Of a stretch of 57,488 nucleotides of DNA, positions 9,237 to 18,170 are shown piece by piece. The notes beneath the pieces are model-generated. The model saw nothing but the letters and a program-made list of their open reading frames with translations. It was not told the DNA's origin and did not search any database. This stretch comes from CAYTMY01 sp964618075 (GTDB lineage Bacteria > Bacillota > Clostridia > Eubacteriales > Anaerofustaceae), in the NCBI GenBank assembly GCA_964618075.1, contig CAZTZO010000009.1, forward strand, positions 1 to 57,488, written 5' to 3'. The translations under genes were made by a program, and so were the position numbers. The stretch's first letter is position 1. Each line of letters begins with the position of its first letter.

Positions 9237-9448
9237 TCGTTTTCCCCCCATTTTGAATCTTTAAATTATACCGCACGCATTAAATAAAAACGCATGGCTT
9301 ACATATGTTATTATATCATACCACACTTATGAAAAGTATTTCTCTTAATTTAAAGAAACGTTTTAACGAATATGTAAATATAATCAAAACCGACTGTTTT
9401 GTTAAGGTAAGAAAACTTTTTTCAAAGCATACGCCACAGATAAAGCAC

Positions 9449-9478
9449 TTGACGAATAGTGTGGTTTTTTGCTAAAAT
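9449..9478 (+). promoter_or_regulatory. Sigma-A promoter directly abutting the DUF1622 start codon
   Basis: TTGACG at 9449-9454 and TAAAAT at 9473-9478 are separated by 18 bases. A TG one base before the -10 makes it an extended -10 element. The predicted transcription start, about seven bases after the -10 hexamer, falls on or next to the ATG at 9485. Confidence 0.75.
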
Positions 9479-9484
9479 AACAAT

Positions 9485-9940
9485 ATGTTAAACAAAATAA
9501 TCAATTTAGTGTTGCCCGAACTTATCAATATCATTGAAATCATCGGCATACTTATTCTCACAGTCGGAACCTTCAGAGCCTTCTATTATTACGTGATCAA
9601 TCTGTTCAAGCATAAGGGAATGCCTGTAAAGCTCACCCTGACAAAAGCCATGATGACGTCCCTTGAGTTTAAAATGGCGGCGGAGATACTAAAGACGGTC
9701 ATCGTACAGAGTATGCAGGAGCTTTTGATAGTCGGCTGTATTATTTTCCTACGTGCGCTTATGAGCGTGCTTTTACATTACGACATGAAAAGCGCTCCCG
9801 CCTATGGTGAGCTGGAAGCACAGGAAGAAATCAAGCGACAAAAAGACGATGAAATTAAACGTCTTAAAAAAGAAATCAAAGACCTTGAGGATGAGAATTC
9901 CTACAAAGAAAAGATAACACTTGAGGATGCGGGTGAATAA
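9485..9940 (+). CDS. DUF1622 family membrane protein with C-terminal coiled coil
   Basis: The 151-residue product has two hydrophobic segments (about residues 12-35 and 74-93) and the DUF1622-type core around TLTKAMMTSLEFKMAAEILKT. A charged coiled-coil tail (about 105-142, KQKDDEIKRLKKEIKDLEDE) follows. The family is widespread in bacteria and has no known function. There is no Shine-Dalgarno sequence before this ATG. The promoter at 9449-9478 places the transcript start at the ATG, so the message is probably leaderless. The gene stands alone, facing mtaD tail to tail with three bases between them. Confidence 0.8.
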   Translation: MLNKIINLVLPELINIIEIIGILILTVGTFRAFYYYVINLFKHKGMPVKLTLTKAMMTSLEFKMAAEILKTVIVQSMQELLIVGCIIFLRALMSVLLHYDMKSAPAYGELEAQEEIKRQKDDEIKRLKKEIKDLEDENSYKEKITLEDAGE

Positions 9941-9943
9941 ATA

Positions 9944-11227
9944 TCAAATATTAAGCTTTCTTTTTACCGATTCGACCTCTGCATAAACCTTTTCTTCATC
10001 TATACGGGTAAACTGCGCATTCTTCAAAAGTATTTCGCCGTTTACTATAACCGTGTCGACCTCGCTGCCGTTTGCGCTGTAGCAGAGTGAGGCTATCATG
10101 TCGTTGTGCGGATAAAACTCGGGTTTATCTGTATTGAAGATAGTTATATCCGCCTTCGCACCGACCTTCAATTCTCCGGTCTTACCCTTTAATCCGAGCG
10201 CTTTAGCGGCGTTTATGGTGGCAAAATCAAACACCTCGCGCGCGCTTACAAGGCAGGTATCCTTATTTATCGCCTTGTGTATAAGAGCCTCCACGCCCAT
10301 TTCCCTTATCATGTTCAGCGAATTGTTGCTTGCGGCGCTGTCTGTTCCGAGGCATACGTTTATTCCCTTTGATAAAAACTTGCCAACGTTAGCTACTCCG
10401 TTTCCAAGCTTAATGTTGCTTACGGGGTTGGTTACTATATTTACATTTTTTTCTTTGAGAATGTCTATATCTTCGTCGGACACATACACGCAGTGCGCCG
10501 CCAAACAGTCGGTATCGAAAAAGCCGATGTCGTTTAAGTATTCTACCGGAGATACTCCGTTATTTTTAAAGCAGTCGTCTACCTCCTGCTTCGTTTCGCT
10601 CAAATGCGTCTGCACGGGTATAGCAAGTCTTTTCGCTTCGTCAAGAGCCATTTTTATAAGAGGCTCTTCACAGGTAAATATCGTGTGCGGCGCCAGCATA
10701 AAGCTAAGAAGCGGCTCGTTTGAAAAAGACTTTATTTCGTCTAACGCCTCATTCAAGCGGCGAATACCCTCTGGGTCGTTGCCGTCCGCAAGACCTCTTG
10801 AAAGCACCGCGCGCATACCTGTGTCTACGACAGCCTGTGATACCGAATCCACAAACATATGCATATCACAAAAGCATGTCGTGCCGGTTTTTAGCATTTC
10901 GCAGCACGAGAGCATGGACGAAAAATATGCGTCCCTTTTACTCATAATATTTTCTTTAGGCATTACCTTCTCGAAAAGCCATGTCTTAAAAGTAACGTCG
11001 TCCGCATAGTTACGCATTATGCTCATATATGAATGAGTGTGCGAATTTATAAGTCCGGGTATCGCAAGCCTGTTTGTGCCGTCGATAGTTTCGTCAGATA
11101 CGAAGTTTTCCGGTTTTTGACCTATAGCAACGATATCCTCTCCCTGTATAAACAAGTCGGTCGTATCTGTGTATAAGCCATTATCGCCGCGCAGCACGCA
11201 CGGCATGTTTTTAAGGTGTATATTCAT
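9944..11227 (-). CDS. mtaD: 5-methylthioadenosine/S-adenosylhomocysteine deaminase-type amidohydrolase
   Basis: The protein has 427 residues of the zinc amidohydrolase superfamily. Metal ligands are visible as HTH in PGLINSHTHSYMSIMRNY (His63 and His65), the catalytic-site stretch HLSETKQEV, His in AAHCVYVSD, and Asp in LGTDSAASNN. The order and spacing follow the MtaD/SAH deaminase group, which converts SAH to S-inosylhomocysteine and MTA to its inosine form. Related enzymes act on other adenosine-like compounds, so the substrate is inferred. It follows the histidine-rich gene by 13 bases on the same strand, so the two are probably co-transcribed. Confidence 0.85.
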   Translation of the reverse strand: MNIHLKNMPCVLRGDNGLYTDTTDLFIQGEDIVAIGQKPENFVSDETIDGTNRLAIPGLINSHTHSYMSIMRNYADDVTFKTWLFEKVMPKENIMSKRDAYFSSMLSCCEMLKTGTTCFCDMHMFVDSVSQAVVDTGMRAVLSRGLADGNDPEGIRRLNEALDEIKSFSNEPLLSFMLAPHTIFTCEEPLIKMALDEAKRLAIPVQTHLSETKQEVDDCFKNNGVSPVEYLNDIGFFDTDCLAAHCVYVSDEDIDILKEKNVNIVTNPVSNIKLGNGVANVGKFLSKGINVCLGTDSAASNNSLNMIREMGVEALIHKAINKDTCLVSAREVFDFATINAAKALGLKGKTGELKVGAKADITIFNTDKPEFYPHNDMIASLCYSANGSEVDTVIVNGEILLKNAQFTRIDEEKVYAEVESVKRKLNI

Positions 11228-11240
11228 AATATTTTTAAAA

Positions 11241-11621
11241 CTAAAGGTTCATCTTTCGTTTGGCTTCCTTTAAGGCATCGTTCGCCTTTTCGAGCATTTC
11301 CACAGCCTCGTTGATGGATTCCTTAACGTCGTTTTTACCGTTTTCCTCAGCCTTCTTTGCCCATTCGACAAAACCCTCCATGTGAGAAAGGTTATGCTCC
11401 ACCCAATGATCCAAAAGAATATTGAGAGTCTGCATTTCTTTTTGCGCCGTCGTATGAAGCTCCTCGGACGAATGAGTATGCTCTATACCTTCATGCTCAT
11501 GTGAATGAATATGCTCGTGTGTATGCTCTATACCGTCGTGGCAGTGTGTGTGCTCGTGTGAATGGATATGCTCATGTGTATCGTCGTGATCTGATAATAT
11601 TGAATCTTTATGAAGCAGCAT
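11241..11621 (-). CDS. Histidine-rich protein with repeated metal-binding N-terminus
   Basis: The 126-residue protein splits in two. Residues about 10-56 contain an unusually dense run of His and Glu/Asp, in which the ten-residue unit THEHIHSHEH occurs twice and GIEHTH recurs. Residues 60-126 are helical, with DHWVEHNLSHMEGFVEWAKKA and a charged tail. There is no signal peptide or membrane segment, so it is probably cytosolic. Such tracts bind Zn, Ni or Co and can buffer or deliver metal. It lies immediately upstream of the zinc enzyme mtaD, hinting at metal supply. The DNA mirrors the duplication. I do not recognise a named family for the helical part. Confidence 0.75.
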   Translation of the reverse strand: MLLHKDSILSDHDDTHEHIHSHEHTHCHDGIEHTHEHIHSHEHEGIEHTHSSEELHTTAQKEMQTLNILLDHWVEHNLSHMEGFVEWAKKAEENGKNDVKESINEAVEMLEKANDALKEAKRKMNL

Positions 11622-11739
11622 TATTAAATTTCCTTTCCTTTTGGTTGATATTACGCTAATTATACCCCAAATATATACTATTTGGATATGATTGAATCCA
11701 AAAATGTGCTAAAATCATTATTACAAAGCGGAGGTATCA

Positions 11740-12255
11740 ATGAGGATAGGTTTCGGTTATGACGTCCATGCTTTTGAAAAGGGAAGAAAACTCATTCTCG
11801 GCGGAGTTGAAGTTCCTTTTGAGCTGGGGCTTAGCGGTCACTCGGACGCAGACGTATTAACGCACGCAATCGCCGATAGCCTGCTGGGCAGCATAAAAAA
11901 AAGAGATATAGGCTACCATTTTCCCGACACAGACGAAAGATATCGGGACATAGACAGTCTTTTGCTTTTGAGCGAAGTCGGCTTGATACTTAAACAAAAC
12001 GGTTATCGCCCTGTAAATATTGACAGCGTGATAGTTGCGCAAAAGCCGTATTTGAGCGATTTTATACCCTCCATGGAAGAAAATATCGCAAGAGCGCTTA
12101 ATATGAGAACACTTGATGTAAGCGTAAAGGCGACCACAGAGGAGCATATGGGCTTTACGGGAGAAATAAAAGGCATAAAGGCGTACGGTGTTTGTCTTGT
12201 TGACAATATCAATACGCAAATCCACAATATAATAAAAGAATGCGGCGGGAAATAA
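11740..12255 (+). CDS. ispF: 2-C-methyl-D-erythritol 2,4-cyclodiphosphate synthase
   Basis: This 171-residue enzyme forms MEcPP in the MEP isoprenoid pathway. The zinc site is intact: GYDVHAF supplies Asp and His, and GLSGHSDADVLTHAIADSLLG supplies the second His. The signature KATTEEHMGFTGE is also present. The segment after DSLLG reads SIKKRDIGYHF, where most homologues have ALALGDIGKHF; this is a conservative departure. An extended -10 element TGCTAAAAT lies about 25 bases upstream and GGAGG precedes the ATG. It is followed closely by cysS, a common pairing in Clostridia. Confidence 0.96.
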   Translation: MRIGFGYDVHAFEKGRKLILGGVEVPFELGLSGHSDADVLTHAIADSLLGSIKKRDIGYHFPDTDERYRDIDSLLLLSEVGLILKQNGYRPVNIDSVIVAQKPYLSDFIPSMEENIARALNMRTLDVSVKATTEEHMGFTGEIKGIKAYGVCLVDNINTQIHNIIKECGGK

Positions 12256-12261
12256 GCGAAA

Positions 12262-13659
12262 ATGAAACTGAGCAACACTTTAACGAACAAAAAAGAAGAA
12301 TTCATACCAATTAAGGAAAAACAGGTAAGTATATATGTATGCGGCCCTACTGTATATAATTATTTTCACATAGGCAACGCACGCCCTTTCATTGTCTTCG
12401 ACGTACTCAGAAGATATTTAAAATACAAGGGTTATGAAGTCAAATATGTACAGAACTTTACCGACGTAGACGACAAAATAATCAAAAAAGCAAACGAAGA
12501 GGGTATAAGCTCACAGCTTCTTTCCGATAAATATATAAAGGAATACTTTACAGACGCACACGGACTGAATATAACCGACGCAGACGTGCACCCACGAGTA
12601 AGTGAAACCATTCCCGATATAATAGAGTTTATACAGGATCTTATCAATAAAGGCTACGCTTACGAAAAAAACGGCAGCGTATACTACAGAGTAAAGGCCT
12701 TCAAGGACTACGGGAAGCTCTCAAAGCAGTCTATGGACGAGCTTATGGCGGGAGCGAGAGTGGAGGTCAACGACGAAAAGGACGATCCTTTGGACTTCGT
12801 GCTTTGGAAGGTAAAAAAGGATAACGAGCCTTACTGGGTAAGCCCCTGGGGAGAAGGCAGACCGGGCTGGCATATCGAGTGCTCGACAATGAGCCGCAAA
12901 TATCTTGCGGAAACCATAGATATCCACGGCGGCGGAAAGGATTTGATTTTCCCGCATCATGAAAACGAAATAGCACAGTCGGAGGCAAGAAGCTCCAAGC
13001 CCTTCGCTCATTACTGGCTGCACAACGGCTACATAAATGTCGACAACGAAAAAATGTCAAAGTCACTTGGCAACTTTTTCACGGTGCGAGAAATATCGGA
13101 GAAGTTCGATCTTGAGGCTGTCAGGCTCTTTATACTGTCCGTTCAATACAAAAACCCAATAAATTTTTCGGACGAATCTCTTAAACAGGCGCAAAGCGCT
13201 TTGGAAAGACTATACAACGTGAAAAACAACCTTAAATACCTTCTTGAGCGCTCAAGCGATAATAAACCAAACGAAAACGAAACTCTTCTTATTGAGTCGC
13301 TTCAAAAGCATATAGAGCTGTTCGATATGGCAATGGACGACGACATAAACACAGCGGCTGCAACAGCTCAGCTCTTTGATATGGCAAAAACTATAAACAC
13401 ATATGTTAATGAAACGACCTCAAAAGAAACTCTTAAAAAGGCTATCGAATTATATATGCTGCCGGCAAATATTCTGGGGCTGCTGTACAAAGAAAAGGAA
13501 GAGCTTCTCGATACGGATGTTGAAAAGCTGATACAGGACAGAATAGATGCCAGAAAAAATAAAGACTTCGCACGTGCCGACGAAATACGCGATGAACTCA
13601 AAACAAAAGGAATTATCCTGGAGGATACGCGAGAGGGCGTAAAGTGGAAGAGAGAATAA
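12262..13659 (+). CDS. cysS: Cysteinyl-tRNA synthetase
   Basis: This 465-residue class I synthetase charges tRNA-Cys. The HIGH motif reads FHIGNARP (about residues 35-42) and the second ATP motif is EKMSKSLGN. The active-site zinc ligands come from CGPTVYN, HIECSTMSRKYL and HHENEIAQSEA. The C-terminal DALR-type helical domain ends with the usual ARADEIRDELKTKGIILEDT stretch. Six bases separate it from ispF and the ribosome binding site is weak, so translational coupling is likely. Nothing is missing compared with the family. Confidence 0.97.
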   Translation: MKLSNTLTNKKEEFIPIKEKQVSIYVCGPTVYNYFHIGNARPFIVFDVLRRYLKYKGYEVKYVQNFTDVDDKIIKKANEEGISSQLLSDKYIKEYFTDAHGLNITDADVHPRVSETIPDIIEFIQDLINKGYAYEKNGSVYYRVKAFKDYGKLSKQSMDELMAGARVEVNDEKDDPLDFVLWKVKKDNEPYWVSPWGEGRPGWHIECSTMSRKYLAETIDIHGGGKDLIFPHHENEIAQSEARSSKPFAHYWLHNGYINVDNEKMSKSLGNFFTVREISEKFDLEAVRLFILSVQYKNPINFSDESLKQAQSALERLYNVKNNLKYLLERSSDNKPNENETLLIESLQKHIELFDMAMDDDINTAAATAQLFDMAKTINTYVNETTSKETLKKAIELYMLPANILGLLYKEKEELLDTDVEKLIQDRIDARKNKDFARADEIRDELKTKGIILEDTREGVKWKRE

Positions 13660-13681
13660 AAACTACGAACAAGGTGAAATA

Positions 13682-15328
13682 ATGAGCTATCAGGTACTTT
13701 ACAGACGTTTCCGCCCGCAAAAATTTTCTGAGATATACGGGCAGGAGCAGGTTACCGACATACTGAAAAACCAGATAAAAACAGGCAACATTTCTCACGC
13801 TTACCTTTTTTGCGGTCCCAGAGGCACGGGAAAAACCTCGGCTGCAAAGGTATTCGCAAGAGCTGTGAACTGCGAAAATAATAATAACGGAGAGCCTTGC
13901 ATGGAGTGCGATAACTGCACCAAGCAAACGGGCGCTTCGATTTTAAACACAATAGAAATAGACGCCGCCTCAAACCGCGGCATAGATGAAATACGCCAGC
14001 TAAAGGACAATATAGGCTTTATACCCGTCAGCGGAAAGTATAAGGTGTATATAATAGACGAAATCCACATGCTGACGACAGAGGCCTTCAACGCACTGTT
14101 AAAGACGCTTGAGGAGCCGCCGGAGCATGTAATTTTCATATTTGCGACTACAGAAATATACAAGGTTTTGCCTACTATATTATCCAGATGTCAGAGATTC
14201 GACTTTAAGAGGATAAGCGATAATGTCATCATCGACAAGCTTAGCGTTATATTAAAGGAGATGAATATAAAAGCGCAAAAGGAAGCCTTGAGTGTTATAG
14301 CTTCGGCAAGCGACGGCTCCTTAAGAGACGCTCTTTCCTTAACAGACAAGCTGCTTAACTCATCGGACGAAAACAATTTAACCGCAGAGGGCGTAAGAAG
14401 CGTTCTGGGCTTTACCGACGAAGAGGAAATATTCGCCTTGGCTCAGGCTATATCAGACGAAAATGCGGGGAGTGCTCTGGAAATTCTCGATAACGCCGTA
14501 AACAGCGGAGCGGACACAGAGCATATTATCGCATCGCTGACTGAATACTTCAGATCTCTATTGATATATACCTCCACATCAAAATATGAACAGCTATTAA
14601 GAAAGAGCGAGAGCTATTACGAAAGTTTGAAAAGAAATTCAGCCTACTTAACGCCGCAGCTCATTTCGGGATATATTACGCAGTTATCAAAGATCCGCTC
14701 GGAGGGGCGAATAATATCAAACACAAGGACGCTTTTCGAAGCTTCTATTTTAAAGATGTGCGATAAAGACCGCTTTATCGAAAATTTCACGCTCGCTGCG
14801 AGAATAGACAAGCTCGAAAGCCGAATAGAGGCGCTAATAAAGAAGGCTCCCGAACTAAGGCCGACAAATAACAATATGGACGTTCCTTTTACTTCTGATA
14901 CTGTAACTTCATCAAACGAAACCAAAACAAAGACCGATAATCTTATCAATACACAAAATGTTACGATAGATGATTCTGCCCACAACAAGGCTGTTCTGTC
15001 AAAGATGAAGGAAGAAATAAATTTTGCTTCCAAATATGTATTCAACAGCGAAAGGGATATAATGCTTTCGGATATATTCGGGGATTTGCAGCCGAAATCC
15101 TTTGACGGAGAAACTCTCTATGTATATCCCACAAAAAGCTCGGTATTCCTTATGGACGCTTTTAAGGAGAAAAACGGTGCGCAAAAGCTCTCGGAACTAT
15201 TGTCTAAGAATACCGACTCGCCGATTAAAGTCGTGCTTTGCACACCAAACGAAAAAGAAGAAAACAACAAGCCGAATATTGAAACGGCAAAGGAAATATT
15301 GGGAGAGCTTACAGAGCTTTCCGAATAA
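13682..15328 (+). CDS. dnaX: DNA polymerase III gamma/tau subunit
   Basis: The 548-residue clamp-loader ATPase begins with YQVLYRRFRPQKFSEIYGQ. It has Walker A GPRGTGKTS (about residues 45-53), the zinc module CEPCMECDNC-like cysteines near 64-79, Walker B YIIDEIHML, and the sensor-1 motif FATTEIYKVLPTILSRCQ with arginine finger. A Thr/Asn-rich linker near residues 395-440 leads to a short C-terminal tau-like domain. It heads the conserved dnaX-ybaB-recR string. No programmed frameshift slippery run was found inside it. Confidence 0.96.
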   Translation: MSYQVLYRRFRPQKFSEIYGQEQVTDILKNQIKTGNISHAYLFCGPRGTGKTSAAKVFARAVNCENNNNGEPCMECDNCTKQTGASILNTIEIDAASNRGIDEIRQLKDNIGFIPVSGKYKVYIIDEIHMLTTEAFNALLKTLEEPPEHVIFIFATTEIYKVLPTILSRCQRFDFKRISDNVIIDKLSVILKEMNIKAQKEALSVIASASDGSLRDALSLTDKLLNSSDENNLTAEGVRSVLGFTDEEEIFALAQAISDENAGSALEILDNAVNSGADTEHIIASLTEYFRSLLIYTSTSKYEQLLRKSESYYESLKRNSAYLTPQLISGYITQLSKIRSEGRIISNTRTLFEASILKMCDKDRFIENFTLAARIDKLESRIEALIKKAPELRPTNNNMDVPFTSDTVTSSNETKTKTDNLINTQNVTIDDSAHNKAVLSKMKEEINFASKYVFNSERDIMLSDIFGDLQPKSFDGETLYVYPTKSSVFLMDAFKEKNGAQKLSELLSKNTDSPIKVVLCTPNEKEENNKPNIETAKEILGELTELSE

Positions 15329-15343
15329 AACACGGAGGAAAAA

Positions 15344-15667
15344 ATGGCAAAATATCAGCAGCCGAACATGGCTAACTTAATGAAGCAAGCCCAAAAAATG
15401 AAGGCGCAGGTCGCAATGGCGCAGCAGCAGCTCTCAGAGATGACCTTTGATGGGATAGCAGGAGGCAGCGCTGTGAAAATCGTTGTCAACGGCAACAAAA
15501 AAGCTCAGAGCGTCTACATTGACAAGGAGCTTTTAAACGAGCAGGACGCGGAAATGCTTTGCGATATGATTTGCGCCGCATTTAACGACGCCTGCGAAAA
15601 GGTGGATACCGAAACAGAGTCCAAGCTCGGAGGAGTGACAGGCGGCATGGGTATCCCGGGTATGTAA
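15344..15667 (+). CDS. YbaB/EbfC family nucleoid-associated protein
   Basis: This 107-residue protein has the family layout: an N-terminal helix beginning MANLMKQAQKMKAQVAMAQQQL, a central beta region (VKIVVNGNKKAQSVYIDKELL), and a glycine-rich tail GVTGGMGIPGM. EbfC proteins bind DNA as dimers and are nearly always found between dnaX and recR, as here. A GGAGG site precedes the ATG. A role in recombination or nucleoid structure is inferred from family and position. Confidence 0.95.
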   Translation: MAKYQQPNMANLMKQAQKMKAQVAMAQQQLSEMTFDGIAGGSAVKIVVNGNKKAQSVYIDKELLNEQDAEMLCDMICAAFNDACEKVDTETESKLGGVTGGMGIPGM

Positions 15668-15669
15668 AT

Positions 15670-16263
15670 ATGTATTCCGAACCGATACAAAAACTTATTT
15701 CAGAGCTTTCAAAGCTGCCCGGTATAGGAAGGAAAAGTGCGCAGCGCTTAGCCTATCACTTGATTTCTCAAGATAATGAATACGCTCTTTCCCTTGCCAA
15801 TGCCATAACAGACGCGGTGGAAAACGTGGTCTACTGCTCAGAGTGCTGCAACATATCGGACTGCGACCCTTGCTCGGTGTGCTCCGATAACACAAGAGAC
15901 AGAAGCGTAATATGCGTCGTGTCGGATTCGCGCGACGTGCTTGCCATAGAAAGAACAAAGGAATATAAGGGTCTTTATCATGTTTTGGGAGGAGCGCTTT
16001 CTCCGATGGACGGAATAGGCCCCGAGGATCTGACGATATCAAAGCTCATTTCAAGGCTCACTCCCGACATAAAGGAGGTTATTCTGGCAACTAATCTCAA
16101 TGCAGAGGGTGAAACGACTGCGATGTATTTGGCAAGACTCATAAAATCTCTTAATATTAAAACTACGCGTATTGCCCGGGGAATACCGGTCGGCGCCGAT
16201 TTGGAATATGCCGACGAAGCAACCCTTGCGAACGCCTTGGAAGGAAGACGTGAAATCAGCTAA
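15670..16263 (+). CDS. recR: Recombination mediator RecR
   Basis: The 197-residue protein has the N-terminal helix-hairpin-helix LPGIGRKSAQRLAYHL. A four-cysteine zinc finger follows (CSECCNISDCDPCSVC, about residues 57-72), and then a Toprim domain with VVSDSRDVLAIERT and the conserved GALSPMDGIGP loop. RecR acts with RecO and RecF to load RecA on gapped DNA. It starts two bases after the ybaB stop and its stop overlaps the next start codon by one base. Confidence 0.96.
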   Translation: MYSEPIQKLISELSKLPGIGRKSAQRLAYHLISQDNEYALSLANAITDAVENVVYCSECCNISDCDPCSVCSDNTRDRSVICVVSDSRDVLAIERTKEYKGLYHVLGGALSPMDGIGPEDLTISKLISRLTPDIKEVILATNLNAEGETTAMYLARLIKSLNIKTTRIARGIPVGADLEYADEATLANALEGRREIS

Positions 16264-18170
16264 TGCTTGTGACAATAAGCGGCGTTTCAAAAAGCTTCGG
16301 CTCAGAAACGGTGCTAAATAACGTTAATCTCAGAATAGAAAATAACGCAAGAATAGGACTTATCGGCCTTAACGGCAGCGGTAAGTCCACTTTGCTTCAA
16401 ATGATAGCGGGTACTACCGGAGCGTACGACGGTACAATAACCGCCGTTTCGGGAATTACTATTGGCTATCTTACTCAACAGCTCGGTTTAAATGACGAAA
16501 ACACGATATACGACGAAGCGAAAAGAGCCTTTGAGGATGTTTTAACGGCAGAGCGAAGACTTGAAGAAAAGCGCATACAAATAGAGCAGTGCGATGATAT
16601 AAAGCTTCTTGAAAAGCTCAATAACGACTTTTACCGTATGTCGGAGAGCTTTGAAGAAAACAAGGGCTATTACTACAAAAGCATAGTTTCCTCCACGCTT
16701 TTGGGACTCGGCTTTGACGAGGAAGCACAGAAAAATACCATAGGCAAGCTTTCGGGCGGGCAGAAAATGAGAGTGGCACTCGCCAAAATGCTAATGCTGG
16801 AGCCCGATTTGCTCATGCTGGACGAGCCGACAAATTATCTGGATATGGACGGGGTAATATGGCTGGAAAACTACCTGTGCAGCTACCCAAAGGCATACAT
16901 AGTGGTTTCCCACGACAGATATTTCCTTGACAAAACCGTGAGCACTATTTGGGAGGCAGACGGCACTATAAAGTCCTATAAGGGCAATTATACGGCATAT
17001 TTAAGGCAGCGTGAGGACGAGATATATGCACAGAACCGAGCGTACGAGATACAGTCGGCTTATATAAAAAAGCAGCGTGAAATAATACGCAAGCTGAAAA
17101 GCTACAACCGTGAAAAGTCCGTTAAACGCGCGCGAAGCAGAGAAAAACAGCTTGCAAAGCTTGATTACCAGCAGAAGGTAACAGAACAAAAGACTTCGAG
17201 AATATCCTTTGATACGCAGCAAACAGTATCAAAAAACGCCTTTAAATTTATTTCACTTGATGTCGGCTATGAGGGCAAGGCATTGGTAGAGAATATCAAT
17301 TTCGAGCTATTAAAGGGAAAAAAACTCGGCGTTTGCGGGCGCAACGCAACGGGCAAAACCACCTTTTTAAAGACCTTATACGCTCAGATGCCTGCCATAA
17401 AGGGGGAAATAATATACGCTTCCGGTATAAAAATGTCATATTTCAGACAGCATCATGACGATATAAACAGAGATTCTTCCATATTTGATTATTTAAGCGA
17501 TTACAGCGGACAGGACATAACCAAAGTAAGAAGCATTCTGGGGAATCTGCTTTTCAGTAAGGACGAGGTAAACAAGAATATAAGCGTGCTTTCGGGAGGA
17601 GAGCTAAGCAGAGTGGCAGTTGCGAAGCTCATGCTAACTAAGAGCAACGTATTATTGCTTGACGAGCCTACAAACCACTTGGATATAGCCTCAAAAGAAG
17701 TATTCGAGCAGGCAATACGCGACTATGAAGGAACCGCCGTTATAGTGTCGCACGACAGGTACCTTTTGGCAAACGTATGCGACTGTATAATGTACATATA
17801 TAATAATAAGGCCTATTACTACGAGCTTAACTACGAGCAGGCTCTTACGCTCTTCCCCACAAAAGAAAAGAGCGATCAAAATGAAAAAAGCGAGATAAGC
17901 AAATCCACTATTTCGATTAATACGAAGCCTTCGATGAGTAAAAACGAAATAAAACGCTCTAAGGACAGGGTACTTAAGATAGAACAGCTTTTGGGAGAGT
18001 TAGAAAATAAAAAAAAGCAGAGCGAAATAATAATAAATTCGCCGGACTTCTATAAGGACGTACAAAAATCAAACGATGAATTGAAGGAATACGACCGTAT
18101 AAACGAGGAATACCGCCATCTGGAGGAGGAATGGCTTAAGCTGAGTTATCTGTTGGAAAACAACGAATAA
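16263..18170 (+). CDS. ABC-F family ATPase (YdiF/Uup-like)
   Basis: This 635-residue protein has two ABC ATPase domains and no membrane domain. The first has Walker A GLNGSGKST and signature LSGGQKMRVALAKM. The second has Walker A GRNATGKTT and signature LSGGELSRVAVAKL. Between them is the ABC-F linker rich in Lys and Arg (about residues 250-300), and a coiled-coil tail follows (about 560-635). ABC-F proteins bind the ribosomal E site to rescue stalled ribosomes or, in some subfamilies, give antibiotic protection; nothing here marks it as a resistance type. It is coupled to recR by TAATG, and its last 25 bases overlap the convergent lipoprotein gene. Confidence 0.92.
   Translation: MLVTISGVSKSFGSETVLNNVNLRIENNARIGLIGLNGSGKSTLLQMIAGTTGAYDGTITAVSGITIGYLTQQLGLNDENTIYDEAKRAFEDVLTAERRLEEKRIQIEQCDDIKLLEKLNNDFYRMSESFEENKGYYYKSIVSSTLLGLGFDEEAQKNTIGKLSGGQKMRVALAKMLMLEPDLLMLDEPTNYLDMDGVIWLENYLCSYPKAYIVVSHDRYFLDKTVSTIWEADGTIKSYKGNYTAYLRQREDEIYAQNRAYEIQSAYIKKQREIIRKLKSYNREKSVKRARSREKQLAKLDYQQKVTEQKTSRISFDTQQTVSKNAFKFISLDVGYEGKALVENINFELLKGKKLGVCGRNATGKTTFLKTLYAQMPAIKGEIIYASGIKMSYFRQHHDDINRDSSIFDYLSDYSGQDITKVRSILGNLLFSKDEVNKNISVLSGGELSRVAVAKLMLTKSNVLLLDEPTNHLDIASKEVFEQAIRDYEGTAVIVSHDRYLLANVCDCIMYIYNNKAYYYELNYEQALTLFPTKEKSDQNEKSEISKSTISINTKPSMSKNEIKRSKDRVLKIEQLLGELENKKKQSEIIINSPDFYKDVQKSNDELKEYDRINEEYRHLEEEWLKLSYLLENNE

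Noticed and set aside
8781..9287. 168-residue plus-strand frame opposite rplI
   Set aside because: rplI on the other strand is unambiguous; the opposite product is Phe/Tyr-rich nonsense typical of antisense frames.
10134..11009. 291-residue open frame on the plus strand opposite mtaD
   Set aside because: It overlaps mtaD completely, which has clear catalytic motifs; the opposite frame has low-complexity Ser/Leu-rich sequence and no ribosome binding site.
11460..11590. Repeats suggestive of CRISPR or a minisatellite
   Set aside because: They lie in a coding region and encode the histidine-rich duplication; there are no unique spacers of constant length.
16263..18170. Antibiotic-resistance ABC-F protein
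   Set aside because: Linkage to recR and general layout fit the housekeeping YdiF/Uup-like group; there is no resistance-type leader or neighbouring resistance gene.
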